Assembly (NCBI GenBank): GCA_930989765.1
Contig: CAKNNA010000017.1
Location: forward strand, 1 to 34,778
Direction of reading: 5' to 3'
Length of the DNA: 34,778 bases
Source of the DNA: an uncultured Clostridium sp.
GTDB taxonomy: Bacteria > Bacillota > Clostridia > TANB77 > CAG-508
In this document: positions 1 to 7,258 of the stretch, in pieces
How positions within the stretch are numbered: position 1 is the first letter of the stretch
Layout of the letters: the number at the start of each line of letters is the position of its first letter
Translations under genes and position numbers: made by a program
Notes under the pieces: model-generated
Databases searched by the model: none
Seen by the model: only the letters and a program-made list of their open reading frames with translations
What the model was told of the DNA's origin: nothing

Positions 1-1137
1 TGAATATAAAAAAGTGTCCTTATAAAAATTGTCTAAAAAAGGGTTGACAATCCATTGTTTTATCTGACTTTCAGTTCTTCTATTTTCAAAATATTTTTCA
101 ATTTCATTTCTATAAAAAGTAACCTTTATTGCCTCTTGTATAAATTCATCTTTTTTGCTAACAATATCTTTAATTTCTTCTTTGTTTAAATAATGATATA
201 TATCTTCTGTTCTACATTGTTCTGACTTTTGTCTTATTCTTTTAGCTGTATTATCTGATATTTTTATATTTTCTTCTAATAATTCTGCAATACAATGTTG
301 TTCTTGTTTTGGCAAGAAACTTAATTTTTCACCTGTATTAATCTTTATCTTGTCATTATCTATTGCTTCCTGTAATTCTGGAATTAAATATGTTAATCTT
401 AAATATCTTTGTATTGTTCCATTACTTGATTTTTCTTCTTTAATCATCATAGACCTAGCCATTCCATAATTATCTTTTCTAACTTCTTCTAATACAGAGG
501 TTTTAATATTTCTTTTTTTATATGTATCATATTTAATTCTATAAGCTCTGGCTCTTTCCATTGGAGAAATATTATCTCTTGTGCATAAATTTGTATCTAT
601 TAAATAAATTTTTGCTTCATCATCTGTTAGATTTTCTTTTATAATACAAGGTAATTCTGTTAAACCAATTTCTTTTGCACAGTTTCTACGATTATGTCCT
701 GCAAGTATTTGATATTTATTTTCTCCTATTGGTCTAACTATAAGAGGTTGCATAATTCCATTTATTTTAATGCTTTCTATCATTTCTCTCTTTTTATCAT
801 CACTATATAGTTTAAAAGGTTGGTTTGGATAATCTTCTAATTTTTCTTCTGCTATCATAACAACTTTAACATTATTTTCTTGTTCATTGTTTTCTATATT
901 ATCTTCAACTATTTCATCATATTCATCAACTTTGTGTTCTTCTTGTTCTACTTCTTGATGTTCTTCTATTTCATCTTCATCTATACCTAACGCTTGTTTT
1001 ATTTCTTCTATTGAAATATATTCTTTATTTGCTAATCTAATAATTTCTTTTAAAGTGCAACCTTCTTGCCTTCTTTGTTTAGCTTTTTTTACTTCTTCTT
1101 TTTTGTAATAATTAATTAATAACTGATTTGTTTCCAT
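1..1137 (-). CDS. ParB-like nuclease/partition-domain protein, 3' end cut by window edge
   Basis: An open frame of 379 codons runs from the ATG at 1135-1137 to the window edge with no stop, so the C-terminus is missing. The first ~90 residues are charged, with an acidic stretch rich in E/D. The ParB/Srx core follows: IMQPLIVRPIGENKYQILAG leads into the ParB box residues GHNRR, then CAKEIGLTELPC and a conserved ISPMERARAYRIK segment of the HTH region. ParB-family proteins bind DNA or act as CTP-dependent clamps; plasmid and conjugative-element versions often pair with ParA, but none is visible here. It lies downstream in a minus-strand array of mobile-element genes. The ParB fold call is firm; whether it partitions, regulates or cuts DNA is unknown. 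Confidence 0.8.
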   Translation of the reverse strand, partial: METNQLLINYYKKEEVKKAKQRRQEGCTLKEIIRLANKEYISIEEIKQALGIDEDEIEEHQEVEQEEHKVDEYDEIVEDNIENNEQENNVKVVMIAEEKLEDYPNQPFKLYSDDKKREMIESIKINGIMQPLIVRPIGENKYQILAGHNRRNCAKEIGLTELPCIIKENLTDDEAKIYLIDTNLCTRDNISPMERARAYRIKYDTYKKRNIKTSVLEEVRKDNYGMARSMMIKEEKSSNGTIQRYLRLTYLIPELQEAIDNDKIKINTGEKLSFLPKQEQHCIAELLEENIKISDNTAKRIRQKSEQCRTEDIYHYLNKEEIKDIVSKKDEFIQEAIKVTFYRNEIEKYFENRRTESQIKQWIVNPFLDNFYKDTFLYS

Positions 1138-1152
1138 ATTTTCATTTCTCCT

Positions 1153-1341
1153 TTACTTTTGTAGTTCTTGTTTATGTATGCATCTTTTGTAATTGCATTT
1201 CTTTTCTGCTATATCTTTTGGTTCTAAAAAGCACTTATGTAATTTACAATAGGCAACTGAATTACTTTTTCTTGACAGTCGTCCATAAATACATAAGTGC
1301 TTAGTTATATTTGGTCTTTTCCTTCTATTTTTTCTTCCCAT
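1153..1341 (-). CDS. Small basic Cys-rich protein of mobile elements
   Basis: This 62-residue protein starts with a very basic tail (GRKNRRKRPNITKHLC) and carries five cysteines plus histidines spaced like a small zinc-binding module (CKLHKC, then EKKCNYKRC). An alternative ATG at 1345-1347 is only 3 nt from the GGAGG at 1351-1355. The ATG at 1339-1341 is 9 nt away, so I chose the shorter form. It sits 15 bp upstream of the ParB-like gene, almost certainly in the same operon. I know similar small proteins only as hypotheticals of clostridial integrative elements. No function can be assigned; nucleic-acid binding is a guess from charge and cysteines. Confidence 0.6.
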   Translation of the reverse strand: MGRKNRRKRPNITKHLCIYGRLSRKSNSVAYCKLHKCFLEPKDIAEKKCNYKRCIHKQELQK

Positions 1342-1440
1342 AGGCATATTCCTCCATTGATAATCTTAATCTTTTGTTGAAATTTCAATACTTCCCTATT
1401 TCTAATTCTCTGCATTTTCTCTGTATATTTTTGCCATTTG

Positions 1441-1489
1441 CAGAGTGCTAGAAAACTTGTTTTTCTATGTGTTTACGAGATACACTCTG
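1441..1489. other. Nested inverted repeat between element genes
   Basis: The 187-bp gap between the Cys-rich gene and the next gene holds CAGAGTG (1441-1447) paired with CACTCTG (1483-1489). They enclose a second hairpin, TAGAAAA (1449-1455) with TTTTCTA (1461-1467) and a 5-nt loop. It could be a structured leader or a protein-binding site. There is no T-tract, so it is not a clear terminator. In AT-rich DNA part of this may be chance. Confidence 0.3.
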
Positions 1490-1534
1490 TATCTCTTTCC
1501 TGCCTTTTAGAAATTTTGTAATAAACTCTTAATT

Positions 1535-2098
1535 CTATATATTGATTCCTTTTATGCCAAAAAAATAAGGTGCTAGATCCTTTATTAATCTATCCTTATC
1601 TGAATAAAAAGTTCTATCTACCTCGTAATATTTATAAATAAATTCTGATTGTTTCATACCATCAATATATAAATGTTTTAATATATTCCTTTTTCTAATT
1701 TCTATTTTGTCATTACTTTTATTTTTTAAATATCCTTCTAATATTCCATCTATAAAATCCATAAACATTTTAGTTTTACATCTACTTTTTAATAAACTTT
1801 CTAAATACAATTCATCCTCTGAAAATAGTCCTGTCATAATACTTTCTATTTGTTTATCTTGATATTCTTTTGTTACTCCCAATAATTCATCTTTTTCTTG
1901 TTTTGTTAAAGTTATATGGTCTTTTAGCTTCTTGTAATTTTTTAGTATTTCTTCTGTATTTTCTAAACTAACTTTATAATTTATTTCAAGTAACTCTTTT
2001 TTTGTTTCATCCATTTTCTGTTTAAATACATTGCTTATTTCTTCTGTTACCTTTCTTACTAAATAATCTTTATATGTTTCTTTTTCTGAATTTTGCAT
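1535..2098 (-). CDS. Hypothetical coiled-coil protein with possible C-terminal HTH
   Basis: This is a 187-residue, highly charged protein. The N-terminal ~100 residues are rich in K/E/L and look alpha-helical or coiled-coil. The C-terminal ~50 residues (KHLYIDGMKQSEFIYKYYEV, then RTFYSDKDRLIKDLAP) resemble the sigma-region-4-like helix-turn-helix of phage late-gene regulators such as ArpU/RinA types; this resemblance is my inference and is weak. An AGGAGA ribosome site lies about 7 nt upstream of the ATG. Directly upstream, 13 bp away, is the DNA methyltransferase gene on the same strand. It is probably co-transcribed with the other mobile-element genes. Function unknown. Confidence 0.6.
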   Translation of the reverse strand: MQNSEKETYKDYLVRKVTEEISNVFKQKMDETKKELLEINYKVSLENTEEILKNYKKLKDHITLTKQEKDELLGVTKEYQDKQIESIMTGLFSEDELYLESLLKSRCKTKMFMDFIDGILEGYLKNKSNDKIEIRKRNILKHLYIDGMKQSEFIYKYYEVDRTFYSDKDRLIKDLAPYFFGIKGINI

Positions 2099-2111
2099 AA
2101 TGGAATCTCCT

Positions 2112-2840
2112 TTACATTTCTAATCTTTTTTTAGCAATTTCAAATGCTTTTTCATCTATTTCAATACCAATAAAATTTCGATTAGTATTTTTACAAGCAA
2201 GTCCTGTTGTACCTGACCCCATACAATTATCAAGTATTAAATCATTTTCATCTGTATAAGTTTTAATCAAATATTCTAACAATTCTATAGGTTTTTCCGT
2301 TGGATATACCATTTGACTTGAATGTAATTTTTGAAATTTTAATATGCTTGTAGGATACTTTTCTGTACTACCTTTTCTTAAATCTGGTGTAGCATGAAAA
2401 TTATCATATACATTATTCTTTTTTATTTTTTCTAATTTTATATTTCCTTTTCCATGCAATGGTTTACCTTTCCCCATTTGTGGCTTATATTTTGGTTGCT
2501 TTTTGTAAAAAATAGCAATTTGCTCGTGCCTCCTAAGTGGTTGCCTATTTGCATTTAAAAAGCCTGTAACTAAAACTTTATCCCAAATTAAATCATACCT
2601 AAACAGTTTCTCATTGCTTTTAATTAGTTCATAATAAAATTTAGTTTGTGCAAATAAACATATTACACCATTATCTTTTATGATTCGTTCGTATTGTTCC
2701 CACATTTGTTTTAAGTCTATCTTTTTGTCCCATTTACACCTTGTTAGTCCGTATGGTGGATCACATAAAATCATATCTATACTCTTGGCTGGAATTTCTT
2801 TCATTTTTTCTAAACAATCGGCATTATATAAATTTATCAT
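2112..2840 (-). CDS. Site-specific DNA methyltransferase, beta class (N6-A or N4-C)
   Basis: This 242-residue enzyme transfers methyl from S-adenosylmethionine to an exocyclic amino group in DNA. The catalytic motif IV, CDPPYG, is near residue 27. The SAM-binding motif I, DNCMGSGTTGLAC, is near residue 210. This order (IV, target domain, I) defines the beta class. The middle part carries a HEQIAIFYKK segment typical of D12/N4-N6 enzymes. GGAGA precedes the ATG by about 8 nt. Its start overlaps the restored end of the upstream cytosine methyltransferase by 17 bp, suggesting translational coupling. No restriction enzyme is visible, so it behaves as an orphan or anti-restriction methylase of the element. 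Target sequence unknown. Confidence 0.88.
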   Translation of the reverse strand: MINLYNADCLEKMKEIPAKSIDMILCDPPYGLTRCKWDKKIDLKQMWEQYERIIKDNGVICLFAQTKFYYELIKSNEKLFRYDLIWDKVLVTGFLNANRQPLRRHEQIAIFYKKQPKYKPQMGKGKPLHGKGNIKLEKIKKNNVYDNFHATPDLRKGSTEKYPTSILKFQKLHSSQMVYPTEKPIELLEYLIKTYTDENDLILDNCMGSGTTGLACKNTNRNFIGIEIDEKAFEIAKKRLEM

Positions 2841-4312
2841 TTATACAATCTCCAAATATTAATTCTTTAAATATTCCCATTAATACATTTACAACTATAG
2901 AGTTTCCAGCCTGACGGTATAGTTGTGTATCTGATGTTGGTACTGCTTTTGCTTTTTCAAAATCTTGGTCTGAAAATCCGCATGAGCCTCCAACATTCCT
3001 TTGGAGTTAATTTTCTAATTCTAAAAAAGTGTTTTCCATCTTCTGTTATTAAAACTGCTGCACTTGAATTGATATTTCCACAATTTCCTGTTTGAGTAGG
3101 TGCTATATTTTCTATTTTTGTATTGTTATAAGAGTTAAACATTATATTATTTGTTTCTTCTGCAATATTTGATTTAAAGTTTCCTGCTGTAACTGTTGGC
3201 ATTATTCCTTGTGTATTATAAACTCTATCTTGAACACTTGTTTTTCCATCTTGATTATTTAAGCATAATAATTTATCTGTTTTCTCTACTGTTGCCATAT
3301 TTACATTACTTGCAAGTATTGTTTGTGATACTTGATTTCCTACTCTACCTCTTTTTTTTACATTGTTTGGGTAAGAAACATTAATAGAATCTCCATCGTA
3401 TGCTTCTGTATAACCTTTTTTAGTTCCCTCATTTACTAAAATATGTGGCTGAACATGTCCTCCACTTGCTCTTGTGAGTGTGGGAGATAATCCATTTTTG
3501 TCATAAATACTTCCTGCTTGATGCCTTTTATTTTCTTCATCAAATATCCCTGTAATCCTTTTTACATTATCTTTTATGTATTGTTGATCTCTTCCTCCCA
3601 TTTTAAAGTAACCAGCAAGTAAACACCCACTTATATTCGGATTATCTTGCTTTCTTATTGCTTTATTAGAATGTCTTATTAATCTTCCTATTGCTTTGTC
3701 TGATAAATAATATTTATCTTCTACATTATCTTCTAGTAAATCTTTTAATCTTATTTCTAAAAATTGTTTATCTGGAAAATTAAAAGAGCATTTGTCAATA
3801 TCTTTTCTAATAGATACTACAAATACTCTTTCTCTGTTTTGAGGGACACCATAATCTTTTGAATTTAGTACTCTCCAATAGTTATTATATCCTGCATTTT
3901 CTATGTCTTTTAATATCATTATAAATTTTTCTCTAAATCTTTTACTTGTTAGATTTTTTACATTCTCAATAATGCTTATTTTGGGTTTCACATCTTTTAA
4001 TATTCTATAACCTTCAAAATATAGACCACTTCTTGTTTTATCTTTTTCTATTCCTTTTAAATGTCCTGCAATACTAACATCTTGGCAAGGAAATCCCCAA
4101 GTCATAAAATCTATTTCTTTTAAGTTCTTAGTGCTAATATTTTTCACATCACCTAAATTCTTGTTTTCGTCTACATTATGGATCGCACAGTATGATTTTA
4201 TTGCGAATTTATCAATTTCACTAAATCCTACTAATTCATAAGGTACATTCAAATTTCTTAGTGCTTTTTCAAATGCCCCAATTCCTGTAAATAAACTTAA
4301 TAATCTTATCAT
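2824..4312 (-). CDS. C5-cytosine DNA methyltransferase interrupted by +1 shift at CGG
   Basis: The zero frame gives 451 residues. It has motif I (LFTGIGAFEKAL, residues 6-17), the catalytic PCQDVS of motif IV (near 75), motif VI IENVKN (near 115) and motif VIII QNRERVFVV (near 160), followed by a large target-recognition region. After LTPKECWRLM the zero frame reads CGG and stops 7 codons later. Skipping the C at 2980 continues GFSDQDFEKAKAVPTSDTQL, then YRQAGNSIVV (motif X, needed to complete the SAM fold), and ends at the TAA at 2824-2826. The restored product is 495 residues. It methylates cytosine C5 in DNA, probably as an orphan element enzyme. Either the shift is productive or the gene is dead; the intact 150-nt tail argues for productive. 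Confidence 0.85.
2977..2980 (-). other. CGGA +1 frameshift site in cytosine methyltransferase gene
   Basis: On the minus strand the reading is CTC ATG CGG A. Skipping the C gives GGA (Gly) and the family-typical LMGFSD. A GGAGG lies upstream with 3 nt (CTC) before the ATG codon, the same spacing as the internal Shine-Dalgarno of the prfB frameshift site; the other two CGGA sites in the window lack this. Confidence 0.75.
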
Positions 4313-4338
4313 TTGTATATATCTCCTTTTCTTTTGTT

Positions 4339-4887
4339 TTAAACTTCATTTCCCCAACAATCCCAACCTTCTGCAGTTTGTCTTGCAAAAAGTTCAATGC
4401 GAGGTAAATCTCCAATAAGTTCTACAATTCTATCTCGTACAATATCTGGCTTTTTACTATGTTCTTGAATATGTGTGTCTACTACTTGTGAAACTTTATT
4501 AGAAATTCTTTTTATATGTCCTCGTGTTGCAATTAAACATATTTCTGCATTAGCTCTGGTCCAATGTCCTAGTCCAAAAAACCAGGTATCACTTACTTTA
4601 TTTCTTTTTACCCAAGTAAATCCACAAGTCTTATACTTAAATCCCCATTCTTTAATTGTTTTAATTCCCTCTAATAGACAAGGAAAAGTAACCCATAAAA
4701 AAAGAACACAGTCTTTTTCAGATATTTTCTGGATTGTGTCTTTCATTGCAACTATTTCTTCTATTTTCATTGTTGGATAATGTCTATTTGCTGTTCCATT
4801 TCCATCTCTCCAAGTTCTATAATGCCAGGGCGGATCAGCATAAATTATGCTATATTTTTTATCTGTATTGTATATATCAACTTTCAT
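4339..4887 (-). CDS. MT-A70 family adenine methyltransferase
   Basis: This 182-residue protein has the MT-A70 catalytic motif DPPW at residues ~18-21 (IIYADPPWHYRTW). It is followed by VLFLWVTFPCLLEGIKTI and FTWVKRNK, GLGHWTRANAEICLIATRG and a C-terminal PRIELFARQTAEGWDCWGNE, the standard order of bacterial and phage MT-A70 proteins. It transfers methyl from S-adenosylmethionine to adenine N6, presumably in DNA. A strong AAAGGAG site precedes the ATG. It lies 26 bp upstream of the cytosine methyltransferase in the same direction, so the element carries three consecutive methyltransferases of different classes. This is one of the few genes here using an Arg CGC codon. Confidence 0.9.
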   Translation of the reverse strand: MKVDIYNTDKKYSIIYADPPWHYRTWRDGNGTANRHYPTMKIEEIVAMKDTIQKISEKDCVLFLWVTFPCLLEGIKTIKEWGFKYKTCGFTWVKRNKVSDTWFFGLGHWTRANAEICLIATRGHIKRISNKVSQVVDTHIQEHSKKPDIVRDRIVELIGDLPRIELFARQTAEGWDCWGNEV

Positions 4888-4905
4888 CTTTCGTGTACTC
4901 CTTTA

Positions 4906-5052
4906 TTAATTTTCTTTTGTAAATCTTCTTTCTAAATCATATATAGTTAAATTCACTTTAAAATGAAAAGGAGAATCTCTTTGCCATTGCAAAAGTTTCT
5001 CCCATAATCTTACTCTATTTAATTTCACAATATGTTTCAGAACCTTACACAT
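4906..5052 (-). CDS. Small basic hypothetical protein, 48 aa
   Basis: A short frame starts at ATG 5050-5052 with an AAAGGAG ribosome site 8 nt upstream and ends at TAA 4906-4908. The product is MCKVLKHIVKLNRVRLWEKL followed by LQWQRDSPFHFKV and a charged end, ERRFTKEN. It is basic with tryptophans and has no recognisable domain. It fills the 187-bp gap between the MT-A70 gene and the DUF4313-like gene, in the same direction and with tight spacing, which supports it being real. Function unknown. Confidence 0.55.
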   Translation of the reverse strand: MCKVLKHIVKLNRVRLWEKLLQWQRDSPFHFKVNLTIYDLERRFTKEN

Positions 5053-5074
5053 ATCTTAAACTCCTTTATTATTT

Positions 5075-5452
5075 TTATTCCATTTCTTCCTCATCTTGTT
5101 CTAAACTTTCTTCAAGTTTTTTAATACCTTCTGGATCATATTTTCTTAATTCTTCTAAGTCAAAAGCAACTATGTCATAAGTTCCCATATTATATTTTGC
5201 ATTTCCATATACTTCTTTAATGATTCCTTTTTTTATTAATGCTTTTTCCAGTCCACAACTCTTTGTTAATGAATCAATAGCACCTTCATTTGCATCCAAA
5301 CAAAATTCTGGTAAGTTAATTGTTATATCTGAATATGGTTCTTCTTCTGTATAAGCTAAAATTGCTATTCTTCCATTACTTCTATATTGTGATACTTGTA
5401 AAGTTAAATTTTCACCTTTAAATTTTAATGTTTTTCTTTGTTTTTCATCCAT
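5075..5452 (-). CDS. DUF4313-like protein
   Basis: The 125-residue product has an N-terminal beta-rich half with NGRIAILAYTEEEPYSDITI and NLPEFCLDANEGAID, matching the layout of DUF4313 proteins found on Firmicute conjugative elements and prophages (family memory, not a search). The C-terminus is acidic (KKLEESLEQDEEEME). GGAGG lies 10 nt before the ATG. The start overlaps the end of the upstream gene by 28 bp, indicating translational coupling. The family has no known biochemical role. Confidence 0.6.
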   Translation of the reverse strand: MDEKQRKTLKFKGENLTLQVSQYRSNGRIAILAYTEEEPYSDITINLPEFCLDANEGAIDSLTKSCGLEKALIKKGIIKEVYGNAKYNMGTYDIVAFDLEELRKYDPEGIKKLEESLEQDEEEME

Positions 5453-5697
5453 TTTATTTTTGCCTCCAATCTTTCAATTTCTTTTTCTTGTTCATCACTT
5501 AAATTTCTTAAAAATTCAAGTTCATTTTTATTTGTTAAAAATTCTACAAGTAATTCTTGCATATCTTTATATTTATTTATTGTTATTGTTTCTTCATCTA
5601 TTGAAATAATAATAAATTCTTCATCATCCCAAATAAGTAAACATTCTATTTTTTCTCCAAATGTTTCATCTATAAAATTAAATCTTACATATCTCAT
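5425..5697 (-). CDS. Hypothetical protein with C-terminal coiled coil
   Basis: This is a 90-residue acidic protein. The first ~50 residues alternate hydrophobic and charged positions (ECLLIWDDEEFIIISIDEET), suggesting a small beta domain. The last ~35 (NLSDEQEKEIERLEAKIKWM) look like a coiled coil. It is tightly packed between the HTH gene (2 bp upstream) and the DUF4313-like gene (28-bp overlap). Its GGAGAGG ribosome site lies inside the end of the HTH gene. No family recognised. Confidence 0.55.
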   Translation of the reverse strand: MRYVRFNFIDETFGEKIECLLIWDDEEFIIISIDEETITINKYKDMQELLVEFLTNKNELEFLRNLSDEQEKEIERLEAKIKWMKNKEKH

Positions 5698-5699
5698 AT

Positions 5700-6524
5700 T
5701 TATAATTCCTCTCCTTCTTCATCTTCTTCAGATGATTTATTTTCTTCTAACTTATTTTTAGGCATAAAAAAAGAGGGGCTCTTGCCCCTTAGAAGTTGAC
5801 CTTTTAAACTTTTATAATAATAATTTGTAAAACTTTTAATTTCATTTTCTGTGCCTTTATTTTCTTGTTCTCGTAATTTGCACTCATCATAAAGACTAAT
5901 GATTTGTTCTCTATTTATTTTGTATAATAAATGGTTCACATTTTCTTTTACTGTTAATGCTAATGAATATGATATTACTTTTACCTTTTCTATATTTTCT
6001 GGTTTCATATATCCTATTATTTCTTCTGTAAATATCATCTCATATCTCTCTAATACATCTAGTATCTGTGATTCTAAATTTTCAAATTCTTTTGGAATTT
6101 GCTTTTCCTTATTTATAATATAATTAAAAAAACTATCTAACATATTATTATTTATAATATTATCTTTGCTCTTTTTGCATATAGGGTATGTACTATTTTG
6201 CACATAGGGGTATTGATTATTTTGCATATAGGGGTTATCTACAACATAAATCCTTCTCTCTACAATTTCTTTCTTGTCATTTCTTATTATTTCTACATGT
6301 AAACTTCCCAGTTCTGCTAAATGTGAAATCCATCTTGATATTGTGCTTTGACTTACTCCATAAAGTTCAGCAAAATATCGATTGCTTGCAAAACAATAGC
6401 CTTCTTTATTACTTAATGCTGTTATTTCTCCATACATTAACCTTTCTGCAAATTTTAATTCTTTATTATATCTAATATATGCTGGTATTATTGCATAATA
6501 ACTACTTGGTACATTATTATCCAT
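5700..6524 (-). CDS. HTH replication-initiator-type protein of the mobile element
   Basis: This is a 274-residue protein. Residues ~1-100 form a winged helix-turn-helix of the kind in phage replisome organisers and plasmid initiators: YYAIIPAYIRYNKELKFAER, then GEITALSNKEGYCFASNRYF and AELYGVSQSTISRWISHLAE (recognition helix). A YMQNNQYPYVQNSTYPICKK linker follows. The C-terminal half is helical and ends acidic, with FTNYYYKSLKGQL, loosely like DnaD-linked proteins. AAGGAG lies 9 nt before the ATG. It is the first gene of the minus-strand array, read leftwards from the cotJC junction. It probably starts element replication or regulates the array; which one is uncertain. Confidence 0.65.
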   Translation of the reverse strand: MDNNVPSSYYAIIPAYIRYNKELKFAERLMYGEITALSNKEGYCFASNRYFAELYGVSQSTISRWISHLAELGSLHVEIIRNDKKEIVERRIYVVDNPYMQNNQYPYVQNSTYPICKKSKDNIINNNMLDSFFNYIINKEKQIPKEFENLESQILDVLERYEMIFTEEIIGYMKPENIEKVKVISYSLALTVKENVNHLLYKINREQIISLYDECKLREQENKGTENEIKSFTNYYYKSLKGQLLRGKSPSFFMPKNKLEENKSSEEDEEGEEL

Positions 6525-6600
6525 AATAGTTTACTCCTTATTTTTAGTTTTCTAATTAATAAATAGTTTTAATTAATTATCTTATTTAATCAAAATTAAT

Positions 6601-6656
6601 AGAGATTATATCTAAAAAAATATAATCTCTTACTAATTCTTAAAATCGATTTTAAG
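6601..6656. terminator. Two palindromes near the right end of the element
   Basis: The 200-bp gap between the HTH gene and the cotJC junction has AGAGATTATA/TATAATCTCT (6601-6630, 10-bp stem) and a perfect 18-bp palindrome CTTAAAATCGATTTTAAG (6639-6656) followed by a T-rich run. The second fits a rightward intrinsic terminator that would block element transcripts from entering cotJC. Either could instead be a recombinase or regulator site at the element end. Confidence 0.45.
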
Positions 6657-6733
6657 GCTTTTTTTATTTTATTGGTAATTTTTTTATCGTTTAATTTTTT
6701 TGAATAACTTAGAATAGGCTTTTAAAGGTTTGA

Positions 6734-6752
6734 TAACAAAATGGTACAGTCG
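6734..6752. other. Junction between mobile element and interrupted cotJC (attachment-site half)
   Basis: Reading the cotJC frame leftwards gives GTVELAHLEM and then a stop at 6734-6736. Homology to CotJC therefore begins at the glycine codon near 6743. The intact family reads DIGTEELAHLEM here. The crossover must lie in about 6740-6752, around GGTACAGTCGAA. The exact core cannot be set without the other end of the element. Confidence 0.65.
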
Positions 6753-7153
6753 AATTAGCTCACTTAGAAATGGTTGGTACTATAGTTCATCAATTGACAA
6801 AAGATGCTAGTATTGAAGAAATTGAACAAGCAGGTTTAGGTGCATATTACACAGACCATGGTCTAGATGTATACCCTCAAGCCGCAGCAGGATTCCCATT
6901 TACTGCATCAGTACTCGCTTGTAAAGGTGACCCTATTGCAAACTTACAAGAAGACTTAGCAGCCGAACAAAAAGCTAGAGCAACATATGAAAAACTAATT
7001 GACTTATGTAGAGATAATCCTGATGTCGTTGATCCTCTAAGATATTTAAGAGAAAGAGAAATTGTTCACTTCCAAAGATTTGGTGAAGCTCTTCGTGGAG
7101 TTCAAGATAAATTAGCAGAAAAAAATTTTTATATGAATAATAAAAGTTGTTAA
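6743..7153 (+). pseudogene. cotJC: 3' part of cotJC, spore-coat manganese catalase, interrupted by element
   Basis: The frame encodes the C-terminal ~136 residues of CotJC, the spore-coat protein related to manganese catalase. Visible are GTVELAHLEMVGTIVHQLT with the first E-x2-H metal-ligand pair, then LQEDLAAEQKARATYEKLID and REREIVHFQRFGEAL with the second E-x2-H. The family's N-terminal ~65 residues, including the first glutamate ligand, are missing. The cotJC frame is stopped at 6734-6736 just inside the element. No ribosome site precedes the internal ATG at 6770. The 5' part should lie beyond the far end of the element, outside the window. Excision during sporulation could rejoin the gene, as for sigK and its skin element; that is inference. 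Confidence 0.85.
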
Positions 7154-7162
7154 TTAATAAAA

Positions 7163-7201
7163 ATCTATGTTCAGACTTTTAATCTGACCATAGATCTTTT
7201 T
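7163..7201 (+). terminator. Terminator after cotJC fragment
   Basis: ATCTATG-T-TCAGA (7163-7175) pairs with TCTGA-C-CATAGAT (7183-7195), with one mismatch and a 7-nt loop, followed by CTTTTTG. It starts 9 bp after the cotJC stop. Confidence 0.75.
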
Positions 7202-7227
7202 GTCTATTTATCCTTTTTTCATAAAAA

Positions 7228-7258
7228 ATGAACTTTAAGGAACGTCCCTAAAGTTCAT
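7228..7258. repeat. GAACTTTA hairpin repeat, copy 1 (terminator-like)
   Basis: A 31-bp palindrome starts ATGAACTTTAAGG and ends CCCTAAAGTTCAT, with one mismatch in a 14-bp stem. The minus strand continues into a T-run, so it can terminate the antiporter transcript. It contains that gene's TGA stop (7255-7257). Confidence 0.75.

Noticed and set aside
2957..4312. Simple pseudogenes or assembly errors as explanation for the three frameshifts
   Set aside because: All three have the same inserted base in the same context, are not in homopolymers, and keep intact tails with essential motifs. An error remains possible and is listed as a refuting test.
6770..7153. A complete small protein starting at the internal ATG 6770
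   Set aside because: The frame is CotJC from residue ~66 on, homology extends upstream of the ATG, and there is no ribosome site.
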